Assembly (NCBI GenBank): GCA_947573485.1
Contig: CANPGB010000004.1
Location: 1-64,000 of the forward strand
Source: an uncultured Porphyromonadaceae bacterium
GTDB taxonomy: Bacteria; Bacteroidota; Bacteroidia; Bacteroidales; Muribaculaceae
Direction of reading: 5' to 3'
DNA: 64,000 nt
The translations under genes were made by a program, and so were the position numbers. Under the pieces are notes generated by a model. It did no database searches. It had not been told where the DNA came from and saw only the letters and a list, made by a program, of their open reading frames with translations. Shown piece after piece: positions 51,797 to 59,967 of this stretch; the first letter of the stretch is position 1; the number at the start of each line of letters is the position of its first letter.

Positions 51797-54315
51797 TTAC
51801 TGTAGGGTATTTTCAGTATTTCAAGTCCGTAGGGCTCGAGCTCGCGCTCATAAGCGGCCTCGGCAGCGGCGCCGAGAACCTTGGCATCGGTAGTGATGCG
51901 CGCCTTGCGGGCACGGCCTACGTCGTTAAGAAGCATAATGTAGAGGTTTTCGCTGCCGCGGGCGAGCACGACTTCAACATCGGGGTTGTCGCAGCTCACG
52001 CCGCCGTCGATCATGGCAAGCTCGGCGCTCTCGCCCATAACTTTGCCCGCAGCGAAGCCGTAGGTGCGGTGAGGCCCCACCTTGGGTGTGATGAAGCCCG
52101 CGGGGAAGCTCACCTCGCCCTTGCTGCGCAGCTCGAGCTCGGCAAGAAGATAGTCTGTAATCCAGCCCATTTGCCACCATGCGTGGTGAGGGTAGGGACC
52201 GGCGCCGCGGTTCATGGCTGCCCAGTAGTACGAGGCCACACCCGTGGCATCGTCAACGAAAGCGTCACGGCCGATGGCTGCTGCCCGCGCCATGTCGAGG
52301 AAGAGCTGCTCGCCCGTCATGCCGTAGAGGCGCACAAACATGCCCGCATGCGAGGCAAGGAGTATAGGCCCGTGAAGATTGGTGGAGCCTATTATGCCGC
52401 CGTGCTCATAGCTCAGACCGCTCTGGCTTATCTGCCAGTCCTCAAGCTCTTTACCTTTCACTACGCGCTTCTCGGTGCTCGCCATGGGGTTGGTGTACAC
52501 CGAGGTGGTGTAGAAGCGTGCCGTGCGTAGTGCCGCATCGCGGTAGCGCTCCTCGCCCGTGGCGTCGTAGAGCTCGAGGAGAGCCTGCGCGGCCTGGATA
52601 GTGGCGAAATCGGAGGCAAAGCGCGTGTCGCCGCAAACACCGAGCCAGCGGTGGGTGTCAACGGCATCGGCTATGAGACGGTCGGCACCGCGTCGGGCAC
52701 CGGCAAGATAGCGCTCATCGCCCGTGAGGCGCCACGCTACCAAAAGCCCGTAGAACGTGGGGCGATAGTCGCCGAGGTCGCCGAAAGCTTCCTCGCCTGT
52801 GGCGTCGCTGTAGGCCACGGCCCACTCGCCAGTAGGTTTCTGCCACTGCAGAAGCCGTTCGGCGGCAGCGCGTACGAGTGCTGTAAGTGTATCGTTGGCA
52901 GGCTCGAAGAGGGCAATGTTGCCTGCATCCATAAGGGTGTAGTAAGTTGTGGCGATAGGCTCGGTATAGGGGCCCCACTCCTCAACGAACTCCTTGCCCT
53001 GCGAGAGGTAGTACTGCCCCCGCGAGGCACCTTTCATAGGTCCTTCGGCGTGCTGCTGTTTAACCTTGAAATTCAGTGCATAAGGCAGGCGACGCTTGGT
53101 GATGAGCGTGTCGCCGGTGAGGGCGCCGAGCATCCACATGGCACCGTAGTCGGCGTTTTTCAGTGCGTCTTTCTTGGCCTTGTACACGCCCCCGAGATAC
53201 TCCTGCGCGCCTATGGTAGTGCCCTCGCACTCAACGGTATGCCAGCGCGAGGTGCTGTCGTTCACCACATAGCTGTGGATAGCGTAGAGGCGGTCGGTGA
53301 GCGAACGCTTGTTATGGCGAAGCTCCAGTGTCTTACCGAAGCCGTAAATATCATTGGCAACGTGCTTGAACACAGGCCACCAGCCCTCGCTGCCGCCCTC
53401 TTTGCGCAGAGTGTAGCGGTAGCCGAAGCTGCGGCTCTCGCCCGCTTTCATGTCCGAGCCCTCCTGCCCCAACACGGGGTGGTAGAGCGTAGGCGAAAGC
53501 TCGCCTTGGCGGGTCATGGCCGAGAGTCCCAGGCGCCAAACCCCGGTATTGCGTTTGTCGTAGCCCCACGGCCCGGCGGCGGTGCCGGGCTCGGCGGTCA
53601 CGGCAATGGTGAGTCCATTGCGTGTGGTGAGCATTGAACTCAGGGTCGAAGTACTGCGCTCGCGGAAAAGAACCGGCAGCGCAGGTATGCCCCAGCCGTA
53701 GGCATAGGCGCGGCTGAAATCGGGATTTATGGCATGGCCGTGAAGAACGCCGGGGATAAGGGCAAACTCGAGCTCGCTCTCTTCGGCGCCGCAAACGGGC
53801 GCGCTCGCCTGTGAGTAATAGCCGTCGTGCCCGGCGGTGAGGGTGCTCGTAACGCGTATGTCGCCGTCACAGGCAAGAACCCACTCCTCGTCAAGATTGA
53901 ACTCGGGCGAGCTGTAGCGCAGGCTCACGGTGCTGTCGTTAATCTGCTTTACCTCCTGCGGATTAAACTCCACGGCACGCCCCGCACGGTTGAGAGCAAC
54001 CGCGCTTGTGGCCTCGCGCCACGAGGGCAGCACATAGCGGTATTCTTTCTCGGGGAAACCCTCGGCGCCGCCGTAATCCTTGGGGTCGAGAGCGTCCGCC
54101 GACGGCAGACTGTCGCTCACAAGCACCGTGCGGCCGCTCTTGGGCAGAGGAGCCTTCACCCCTCCGGCCGACACCTCGCTGAGGCGCCAGCCGTCGCGCC
54201 CCGACGTCCACTCAACCTTCACATCGCCATTGCTCAGGCGCACCTTGCGAGCCTCGGCGCAAAAGGCCGAGGCTGCAAGGGCGGCTATGATTATCGCTGT
54301 GTGTTTCACTGCCAT
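51793..54315 (-). CDS. Large secreted six-hairpin glycosidase-like protein B
   Basis: 840 residues, signal peptide (MAVKHTAIIIAALAASAFCAEA). Beta-sandwich N-terminal part to ~residue 310, then an (alpha/alpha)-toroid-like part (KNADYGAMWMLGALTGDTLI; WRLTGDERYLAGARRGADRL; EHGGIIGSTNLHGPILLASH) and a beta tail. Shares the segment TDYLLAELELRSKGEVSFPA with protein A, indicating paralogy. Probably a glycoside hydrolase or lyase acting in the periplasm. ATG overlaps the upstream stop by one base (TAATG). Confidence 0.7.
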   Translation of the reverse strand: MAVKHTAIIIAALAASAFCAEARKVRLSNGDVKVEWTSGRDGWRLSEVSAGGVKAPLPKSGRTVLVSDSLPSADALDPKDYGGAEGFPEKEYRYVLPSWREATSAVALNRAGRAVEFNPQEVKQINDSTVSLRYSSPEFNLDEEWVLACDGDIRVTSTLTAGHDGYYSQASAPVCGAEESELEFALIPGVLHGHAINPDFSRAYAYGWGIPALPVLFRERSTSTLSSMLTTRNGLTIAVTAEPGTAAGPWGYDKRNTGVWRLGLSAMTRQGELSPTLYHPVLGQEGSDMKAGESRSFGYRYTLRKEGGSEGWWPVFKHVANDIYGFGKTLELRHNKRSLTDRLYAIHSYVVNDSTSRWHTVECEGTTIGAQEYLGGVYKAKKDALKNADYGAMWMLGALTGDTLITKRRLPYALNFKVKQQHAEGPMKGASRGQYYLSQGKEFVEEWGPYTEPIATTYYTLMDAGNIALFEPANDTLTALVRAAAERLLQWQKPTGEWAVAYSDATGEEAFGDLGDYRPTFYGLLVAWRLTGDERYLAGARRGADRLIADAVDTHRWLGVCGDTRFASDFATIQAAQALLELYDATGEERYRDAALRTARFYTTSVYTNPMASTEKRVVKGKELEDWQISQSGLSYEHGGIIGSTNLHGPILLASHAGMFVRLYGMTGEQLFLDMARAAAIGRDAFVDDATGVASYYWAAMNRGAGPYPHHAWWQMGWITDYLLAELELRSKGEVSFPAGFITPKVGPHRTYGFAAGKVMGESAELAMIDGGVSCDNPDVEVVLARGSENLYIMLLNDVGRARKARITTDAKVLGAAAEAAYERELEPYGLEILKIPYSK

Positions 54316-55202
54316 TATTCGGTGACGGTAACGCGTACTGTGGTGAGACTTTCCTTGCTTCCGTTATACCATACCGACGAGCTCGCAAAAACTGCATCAT
54401 AAACGCCGGGCTCGCTGTAGGTATAGCTGTACTCGGGGAGCTCTATGCTCAGGTTCTTGATAACAACGCCGCTCGAAGGAGTCGATTCGCGCAGACGGAT
54501 TCCGGCGGTCACAGCCCACACATCCTTGTCGTTGCTGGTGGCATTGCCCGTGATGAGCATCTGCGAGCCGGGAAGTGTCCAGGTCACATCGCCCGATACC
54601 ACAACGTTCTGCAGGCCCGCGGTCTTGATGTCGGCAACAGTGCTTGCCGCGCCCTCGGGCGACACTTTCTCTATATTGAGGCTGCGGAGCACCCAACGGT
54701 TGCGCACGCCGGTGCCGTCGAGGTCGTGGTAGCGGAAAGCGAGATACACCATGGCCTGATTGTCGGTGCCGGTGTACTTGGTGAGGTCGGCGCGACCCGA
54801 GTCGGTGTTCTTCGACACCTCAGTGGGCAGAGTGAACTCACCGGTCACGTCGGTCCAGTGCGCGGCGGCGATGTCGGCGGCATCATATACGCCGCTGAAA
54901 TCGGTGCTCAACAGCACCTGCAGGTTGGGGTGAACTTCCTTCACATAGTCGGTATACGACACGAAGTCAACCATAAGGAGATTGTCGGCATACTCGCGGT
55001 CGCGGAGTGCATACTCATGCCCGTTCTCGCCCGAGTAAAACACTATATTGTCGGGGTCGCCGTTGAAGCGGAAGGTAACAGGCTCGCCGGCCTTCACGCT
55101 TGCTTTATCGAGACTTACACCGAGGGTGGCTTCGGGAGCCTCGTCGGTACATGCAGCGCAAAGCACGAGCGCCGCTGCTATTGTGATTTTGCTGAGTTTC
55201 AT
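54315..55202 (-). CDS. DUF5017-type surface glycan-binding lipoprotein (SusE position)
   Basis: 295 residues; lipobox LCAAC (Cys19). Contains VTFRFNGDPDNIVFYSGENG, a stretch typical of DUF5017 proteins that follow SusD genes, then a second beta-sandwich region (WTDVTGEFTLPT; RNRWVLRSLNIEKVSPEGAA). Likely an outer-surface accessory glycan-binding protein. Twelve bases after susD. Confidence 0.85.
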   Translation of the reverse strand: MKLSKITIAAALVLCAACTDEAPEATLGVSLDKASVKAGEPVTFRFNGDPDNIVFYSGENGHEYALRDREYADNLLMVDFVSYTDYVKEVHPNLQVLLSTDFSGVYDAADIAAAHWTDVTGEFTLPTEVSKNTDSGRADLTKYTGTDNQAMVYLAFRYHDLDGTGVRNRWVLRSLNIEKVSPEGAASTVADIKTAGLQNVVVSGDVTWTLPGSQMLITGNATSNDKDVWAVTAGIRLRESTPSSGVVIKNLSIELPEYSYTYSEPGVYDAVFASSSVWYNGSKESLTTVRVTVTE

Positions 55203-55214
55203 AGTTTAGGAGTA

Positions 55215-56780
55215 TTACCAACCGGGATTCTGGGTCATGAGTTTGTTCACCGTAAGTTCGGTGTTGGGGATAGGGAATACCACATTGCGGGCGGTGGTGT
55301 TGAGGCCCGAGTTGCCGGCGTAGGCAAACGAACCGCCGTCGGCAGCTGCCTCGCGCCCATATTCGTTCATCGTCTCCACATATATGCCCCAGCGGATGAG
55401 GTCGAGCTTGCGCTGACCCTCGAAGCAAAGCTCGCGGAAGCGCTCTGCTTTTACGGCCTCGAAAAATTCGCTTGCCGAGAGACCCTCAAGGTCGTAGGCC
55501 GAGGGTGTGTTCACATCAACCCCGAAAGCGCGGCGGCGAACCATGTTGATAGCCTCGTAAGCCTCCTTGGTAGGGCCGTTGTTCACGGCATTGGCGGCCT
55601 CGGCCTTCATCAGAAGAACATCGCTGTAGCGCACAATAGGGAAGTTCGTCGAGTTGTAGAGCTGCGCTTTCTCGCCCGTCTCATACTCGCGGCGCCACTT
55701 GCCCGGGTTGCGGTTGTAGATCTGCTTGGCGCTGTAGAATTTCTGCTCGGTGATACCCGTCTCCGAGTCGGTGGCATAGTAGTAGGGCGCTATGCTCCAG
55801 TCGCGGCGAAGGTCGCCCTCCTCAAAGGCATCGTAGAGGCGCTTGGTAACCTGCATGGCGCCGCCCGAGTAACCCACCTTGATATCGCGGCAGAGAATAC
55901 CGTTCTCCACGCCCACGCTGCCTGCGAGGTCTTCGGCACCGATTTTGTTGCCGTACATACCCACTTCCCAAATGCACTCGCTCGGGTCGTTGATATCCTG
56001 GCTGTGATTGATGAAGATGCGGCTATAGTCGGCAAGGAGGCTGTGCTTGTGCGAGTCTGTAACCTTGTCGGCATAGGCCAGGGCGTCGGCATAACGGTCG
56101 GTGTCGCCAAGAGGCTGACCGGCCATTTTCAGGAACACGCGGGCAAGGACGGCCTGCACTGCCGTGCGCGATACACGTTCGTTGCTCGGCAGGGCGTCGA
56201 TGTCGAGCACAAGACTCTCGGCCTCCTGCATATCCTTCACAATCTGGACGTAGATTTCTTTGAGGCTCGATTTGCCCAGCGGCTTCTCATCGGGCGAGAG
56301 TGTAGGGTTGAGCTTCAGAGGCACCTCGCCGAAGTAGCTCGTGAGCAGATAGTAGTAATACCCGCGCAGGAAGAGCACCTCGCCTTTCATGGCGCGTTTG
56401 TCGGCGGTGTCGAGTTGGCTGTCGTCAACGTAGGCAAGCCAGTAGTTGGCGCGGCTCACGCCCTCGTAGAGCACCTCCCAGAAGCGCCCTATGTCGAGGT
56501 GGCCGGCATCGAACTGCATCACGCGGATGTTGTTCATCGATATGCTTTTGTAGAAGGCCTCGTCGCTGATTGCGAAGTACGAGAACAGCGCCTTGCTGTA
56601 CATGCGCCCGTTGGGGTCGATAAGGCGGTTGTATACGCCGTTCATCGCCGATTCCATTTGCTCGGGAGTCTGGTAGAAATTCTCAGGCGAGAGGAAGTCG
56701 GGCTCCTTGTCGAGGAAGTCGGAGCAGCTGCTCAGGAGCATTGTCGCGGCCAGGGCTATGGCCGATATATATCGTTTCAT
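55215..56780 (-). CDS. SusD-family glycan-binding lipoprotein
   Basis: 521 residues; lipobox LLSSC (Cys19) and the typical SDFLDKEPDFLSPENFYQTP start. TPR-like helices and the SusD C-terminal pattern (RRRAFGVDVNTPSAYDLEGL, RELCFEGQRKLDLIRWG) are present. Forms the lid over the SusC barrel 24 bases upstream. Confidence 0.95.
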   Translation of the reverse strand: MKRYISAIALAATMLLSSCSDFLDKEPDFLSPENFYQTPEQMESAMNGVYNRLIDPNGRMYSKALFSYFAISDEAFYKSISMNNIRVMQFDAGHLDIGRFWEVLYEGVSRANYWLAYVDDSQLDTADKRAMKGEVLFLRGYYYYLLTSYFGEVPLKLNPTLSPDEKPLGKSSLKEIYVQIVKDMQEAESLVLDIDALPSNERVSRTAVQAVLARVFLKMAGQPLGDTDRYADALAYADKVTDSHKHSLLADYSRIFINHSQDINDPSECIWEVGMYGNKIGAEDLAGSVGVENGILCRDIKVGYSGGAMQVTKRLYDAFEEGDLRRDWSIAPYYYATDSETGITEQKFYSAKQIYNRNPGKWRREYETGEKAQLYNSTNFPIVRYSDVLLMKAEAANAVNNGPTKEAYEAINMVRRRAFGVDVNTPSAYDLEGLSASEFFEAVKAERFRELCFEGQRKLDLIRWGIYVETMNEYGREAAADGGSFAYAGNSGLNTTARNVVFPIPNTELTVNKLMTQNPGW

Positions 56781-56804
56781 GTCTGTTTGCTTTAAGGTAG
56801 GAGA

Positions 56805-59800
56805 TTAGAAGCTGAGTTCAAGGCCGAAGGTCACGGTGCGCGAGCGGGGGTAGGGCGACCAGTCGAAGGCGGGCGTGAGTGCCGTGTCGAAAGTCGATAC
56901 CTCGGGGTCGAGACCCGAGTAGGCCGTCCATGTCAGCAGGTTCTGAGCCGAGGCATACACGCGCAGCGACGAGATTCCCGCACGCTTGGTGAGTGTCGAC
57001 GGCAGTGTATAACCGAGGGTCACGGTCTTGAGGCGCAGGTAAGAGCCGTCTTCGATAGTGCGGTCGGAGTAGGCTGTCGGGCCCTGGCCGCCGATGCGGA
57101 AGAGGGTGTTCGACGGGTTCTCGGGTGTCCAGCGGTCTTTCACCGACGCGAACATGTTGAGCGAGGTGCGGGCTGTGGGGTCGCCGCCCTCAAACTCTAT
57201 GCGGTTGGCGTTCATTATCTGGCCGCCGTACGAGAACTGCAGGAAGAGCGAGAGGTCGAAGCCGCGGTAGCTGAAATTATTGGTGAAACCGCCCGTGAAT
57301 TTCGGGTTCGGGTTGCCGATGATAGTGAGGTCGTTGCTGTCTACGGTGCCGTCGCCGTTGATGTCGCGGTAGCGTATGTCGCCGGGCTTGATGTTGGCGC
57401 GGTCGTTGCCGTTGTTGGGTATGCCCTTTTTGAGCACATAGGTGTCGCCAACCTTGTCGAAGTGCTCATACTGGTAGATACCGTCGAAGAGATAGCCGTA
57501 GAACATCGCTATAGGCTGCCCGGGAATGGCTATGTAGGGGTAGGCGTTGTTGAAGTTGCCCCAGGTGACGCGGGTCGACAGCGAGGGCTCGTCGTCGTTG
57601 AGCGAGATCACCTTGTTGCGGTTGAAAGAGATATTGAAATTCGAGTCCCAGCGGAAGTCGCGGGTCTTGATATTCACTGTGTTGAGCGTAAGTTCCACAC
57701 CGCTGTTCGACACGCTGCCTATGTTGCGGTAAGCCGACAGGAAGCCCATCGAGGGCGCGAGCGTGGCACGCAGAAGCAGGTCTTTGGTGTGCTTGTAGTA
57801 ATAGTCGGCGGTGAAGTTGATGCGCTCGTTGAGGAAGCTCAGGTCGAGGCCGGCGTCATATTGCACCGTGGTCTCCCATTTCAGTTTCGAGTTGCCGAGG
57901 GCCGAGGGCACAACGCCTTTCAGGGGCGAGTTGCTCACCGAGTAGCCCGTGGTGGGAGAAATTACGAGCGATGTCAGCGAGGCATAGTCGGTCACGCGGT
58001 TGTTACCTGTCGTGCCCACGCCCACGCGGAGCTTGCCAGAGTTGAGCCATGTGAGGTTCTTGGCGAAGTTCTCCTGACCGAAGCCCCAGGCGAAAGCGGC
58101 CGAGGGGAACGATGCCCAGCGGTTGTCGCGCGGGAATTTGGAGCTTCCGTCGGCACGGTACGATACCGTGAGCATGTAGCGCGAGCGGTAGTTGTAGTCG
58201 GCGCGCGCAAGGAACGACATCAGCGAGTTCGACGTCTTCGACACCGGGCTTTTGGTCACCGTGCCCTCGTCAAGGCCGGCTATGCCAAGCTCCTCGTTGG
58301 GTACGTTGATAGAGGTGAAGCCATCGGCGAAGTACGACGCATCCTGCAGAGTGAAACCGGCAAGCACCTTGAGGCTGTGACCCTTCTTGAGCTTGAAGTT
58401 GTAGGTAAGGGTGTTCTCGTTGATGAAGTTGGTGCGCTCTATGTGCGAGATGCTGCCGTTAACCTTCTCGTTGGTGCGCGGGTGACCTAAGCGCGAGCTC
58501 GAGTTATTGAAAATCTCGCGGCGCTGGTTTACCTTGTTGTAGCCGCCGGTGATGCGCAGCACAAGGTTGTCGAGTATCTTCCACTGGAAGAAGGCGTTCG
58601 AGATAAAGGTGTTGGTGTGCAGAGGATTGTACTCGTTGTTTACAGCCATTACGGGGTTGATGCGGTAGTCGCGGTTCGAGTCGAGGGTGCTGTCGAAGAG
58701 GTCGTCGAGAAGGTCGTCCTGCCACAGGGTAGGCACAGGGCGGTAGCCCCACATGCTGTACATGATGCTCGCCGTGGGTGAGCTGTTCTGCTCGGCGGCA
58801 ATGGTGCCGAACTTCTTGTTATAGGTATAGTTGAGGTTGAGGCCAACCTTTACCTTGCGGCTTATATTGTGCTCAAGGTTGAGGCGCCCCTGATACTTGC
58901 GGTAGCCGCTGTTGCGGATTACACCGTCCTGATGCACGGCGCTGCCCGATATTGAGTAGCGCGTGCTCTCGGTGCCGCCGCGAACGGCTATGTTGTGGTT
59001 CATGACAAAGGCCGTGGTCAGCACCTTGTCCTGCCAGTTGATACCGGGGTCATTGCGGTAGTCCTCAAGCGATTTCTCGTCGTTGATATACATCGAGGTG
59101 TAGAGCGAGGGGTTGCTCTCTATCTGGTAGCGCACAAACTCGTAGGGGTCAAGCATCTCCTGGCGCTTTACAGCGTCCTGGAAGCCCATATACACGTTGT
59201 AGCTAACCTGCGTGCGTCCAACCTTGCCTTTCTTGGTGGTGATGAGAATTACGCCGTTGGCGCCGCGCGCACCGTAGATAGCTGTGGCGGAGGCGTCTTT
59301 GAGAATTTCCATCGACTCTATCTCCTCGGGGTTGAGCACATTGCCCACCGAGGTCTCGAGGGGGAAGCCGTCTACTACATAGAGAGGCGAGTTGCTCTGC
59401 GTCACCGAGTTGTTACCGCGGATTACGATGCTGAGCTCGCTGCCGGGCTGACCGTCGCTGCTGCTCGACACCACGCCGGCCACACGACCGGCGAGAGCCT
59501 CCTCGAAGTTCGATACGGGAGCCTTCTGCATGTCTTTCACATCTACCTTGGCTACCGACCCGGTGAGGTCTTTGCGCGTGGTGGTGCCGTAGCCCACGGC
59601 CACTACCTCGTTGAGCATCGTGGCCGACGGGCGCATGCGTATGTTGGCGCGCTTTTTATCGGTGATTGTTACTGTTACTGGTTCATAGCCTACCGAGTTC
59701 ACCGAGAGGGTAGCCTCGGGGGTCGATGACACGAGCGTAAATTCGCCGTTGATGTCGGTGATGCCGCGTACGTCCTGACCAGTGAGCAACAGCGACGCTC

Positions 59801-59930
59801 CGATCACGGGCTCGCCGTTCTCGAAGTCTATCACCATGCCGCTCAGGCGGTAGGTACCCTGGGCTACGGCGGGCAACGATGCCAGCACGAAAAGCACAAG
59901 GGCGAGCATGATATTCGATTTAAGATTCAT
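56805..59930 (-). CDS. SusC-family TonB-dependent glycan importer
   Basis: 1041 residues from ATG 59930 (MNLKSNIMLALVLFVLASLP). A TTG start eight codons earlier is less likely. Order: signal peptide, carboxypeptidase-like domain (~32-110, GEPVIGASLLLTGQDVRG), a linker, plug (VAVGYGTTTRKDLTGSVAKV; LYVVDGFPLE), and the 22-strand barrel ending TFGLELSF. Imports oligosaccharides with the adjacent SusD. There is no STN domain, so anti-sigma signalling through it is not expected. Confidence 0.96.
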   Translation of the reverse strand: MNLKSNIMLALVLFVLASLPAVAQGTYRLSGMVIDFENGEPVIGASLLLTGQDVRGITDINGEFTLVSSTPEATLSVNSVGYEPVTVTITDKKRANIRMRPSATMLNEVVAVGYGTTTRKDLTGSVAKVDVKDMQKAPVSNFEEALAGRVAGVVSSSSDGQPGSELSIVIRGNNSVTQSNSPLYVVDGFPLETSVGNVLNPEEIESMEILKDASATAIYGARGANGVILITTKKGKVGRTQVSYNVYMGFQDAVKRQEMLDPYEFVRYQIESNPSLYTSMYINDEKSLEDYRNDPGINWQDKVLTTAFVMNHNIAVRGGTESTRYSISGSAVHQDGVIRNSGYRKYQGRLNLEHNISRKVKVGLNLNYTYNKKFGTIAAEQNSSPTASIMYSMWGYRPVPTLWQDDLLDDLFDSTLDSNRDYRINPVMAVNNEYNPLHTNTFISNAFFQWKILDNLVLRITGGYNKVNQRREIFNNSSSRLGHPRTNEKVNGSISHIERTNFINENTLTYNFKLKKGHSLKVLAGFTLQDASYFADGFTSINVPNEELGIAGLDEGTVTKSPVSKTSNSLMSFLARADYNYRSRYMLTVSYRADGSSKFPRDNRWASFPSAAFAWGFGQENFAKNLTWLNSGKLRVGVGTTGNNRVTDYASLTSLVISPTTGYSVSNSPLKGVVPSALGNSKLKWETTVQYDAGLDLSFLNERINFTADYYYKHTKDLLLRATLAPSMGFLSAYRNIGSVSNSGVELTLNTVNIKTRDFRWDSNFNISFNRNKVISLNDDEPSLSTRVTWGNFNNAYPYIAIPGQPIAMFYGYLFDGIYQYEHFDKVGDTYVLKKGIPNNGNDRANIKPGDIRYRDINGDGTVDSNDLTIIGNPNPKFTGGFTNNFSYRGFDLSLFLQFSYGGQIMNANRIEFEGGDPTARTSLNMFASVKDRWTPENPSNTLFRIGGQGPTAYSDRTIEDGSYLRLKTVTLGYTLPSTLTKRAGISSLRVYASAQNLLTWTAYSGLDPEVSTFDTALTPAFDWSPYPRSRTVTFGLELSF

Positions 59931-59967
59931 ATTGTGTATTGTGACTTGTGACAATGATTGGTTCTTA

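Noticed and set aside
54726-56795. 689-codon open frame on the + strand
   Set aside because: It is antisense to susD and the DUF5017 gene, whose proteins are clearly recognisable. High third-position GC opens such mirror frames.
59931-59954. TTG start eight codons upstream for SusC
   Set aside because: The ATG at 59930 gives a clean signal peptide; TTG starts are rare here.
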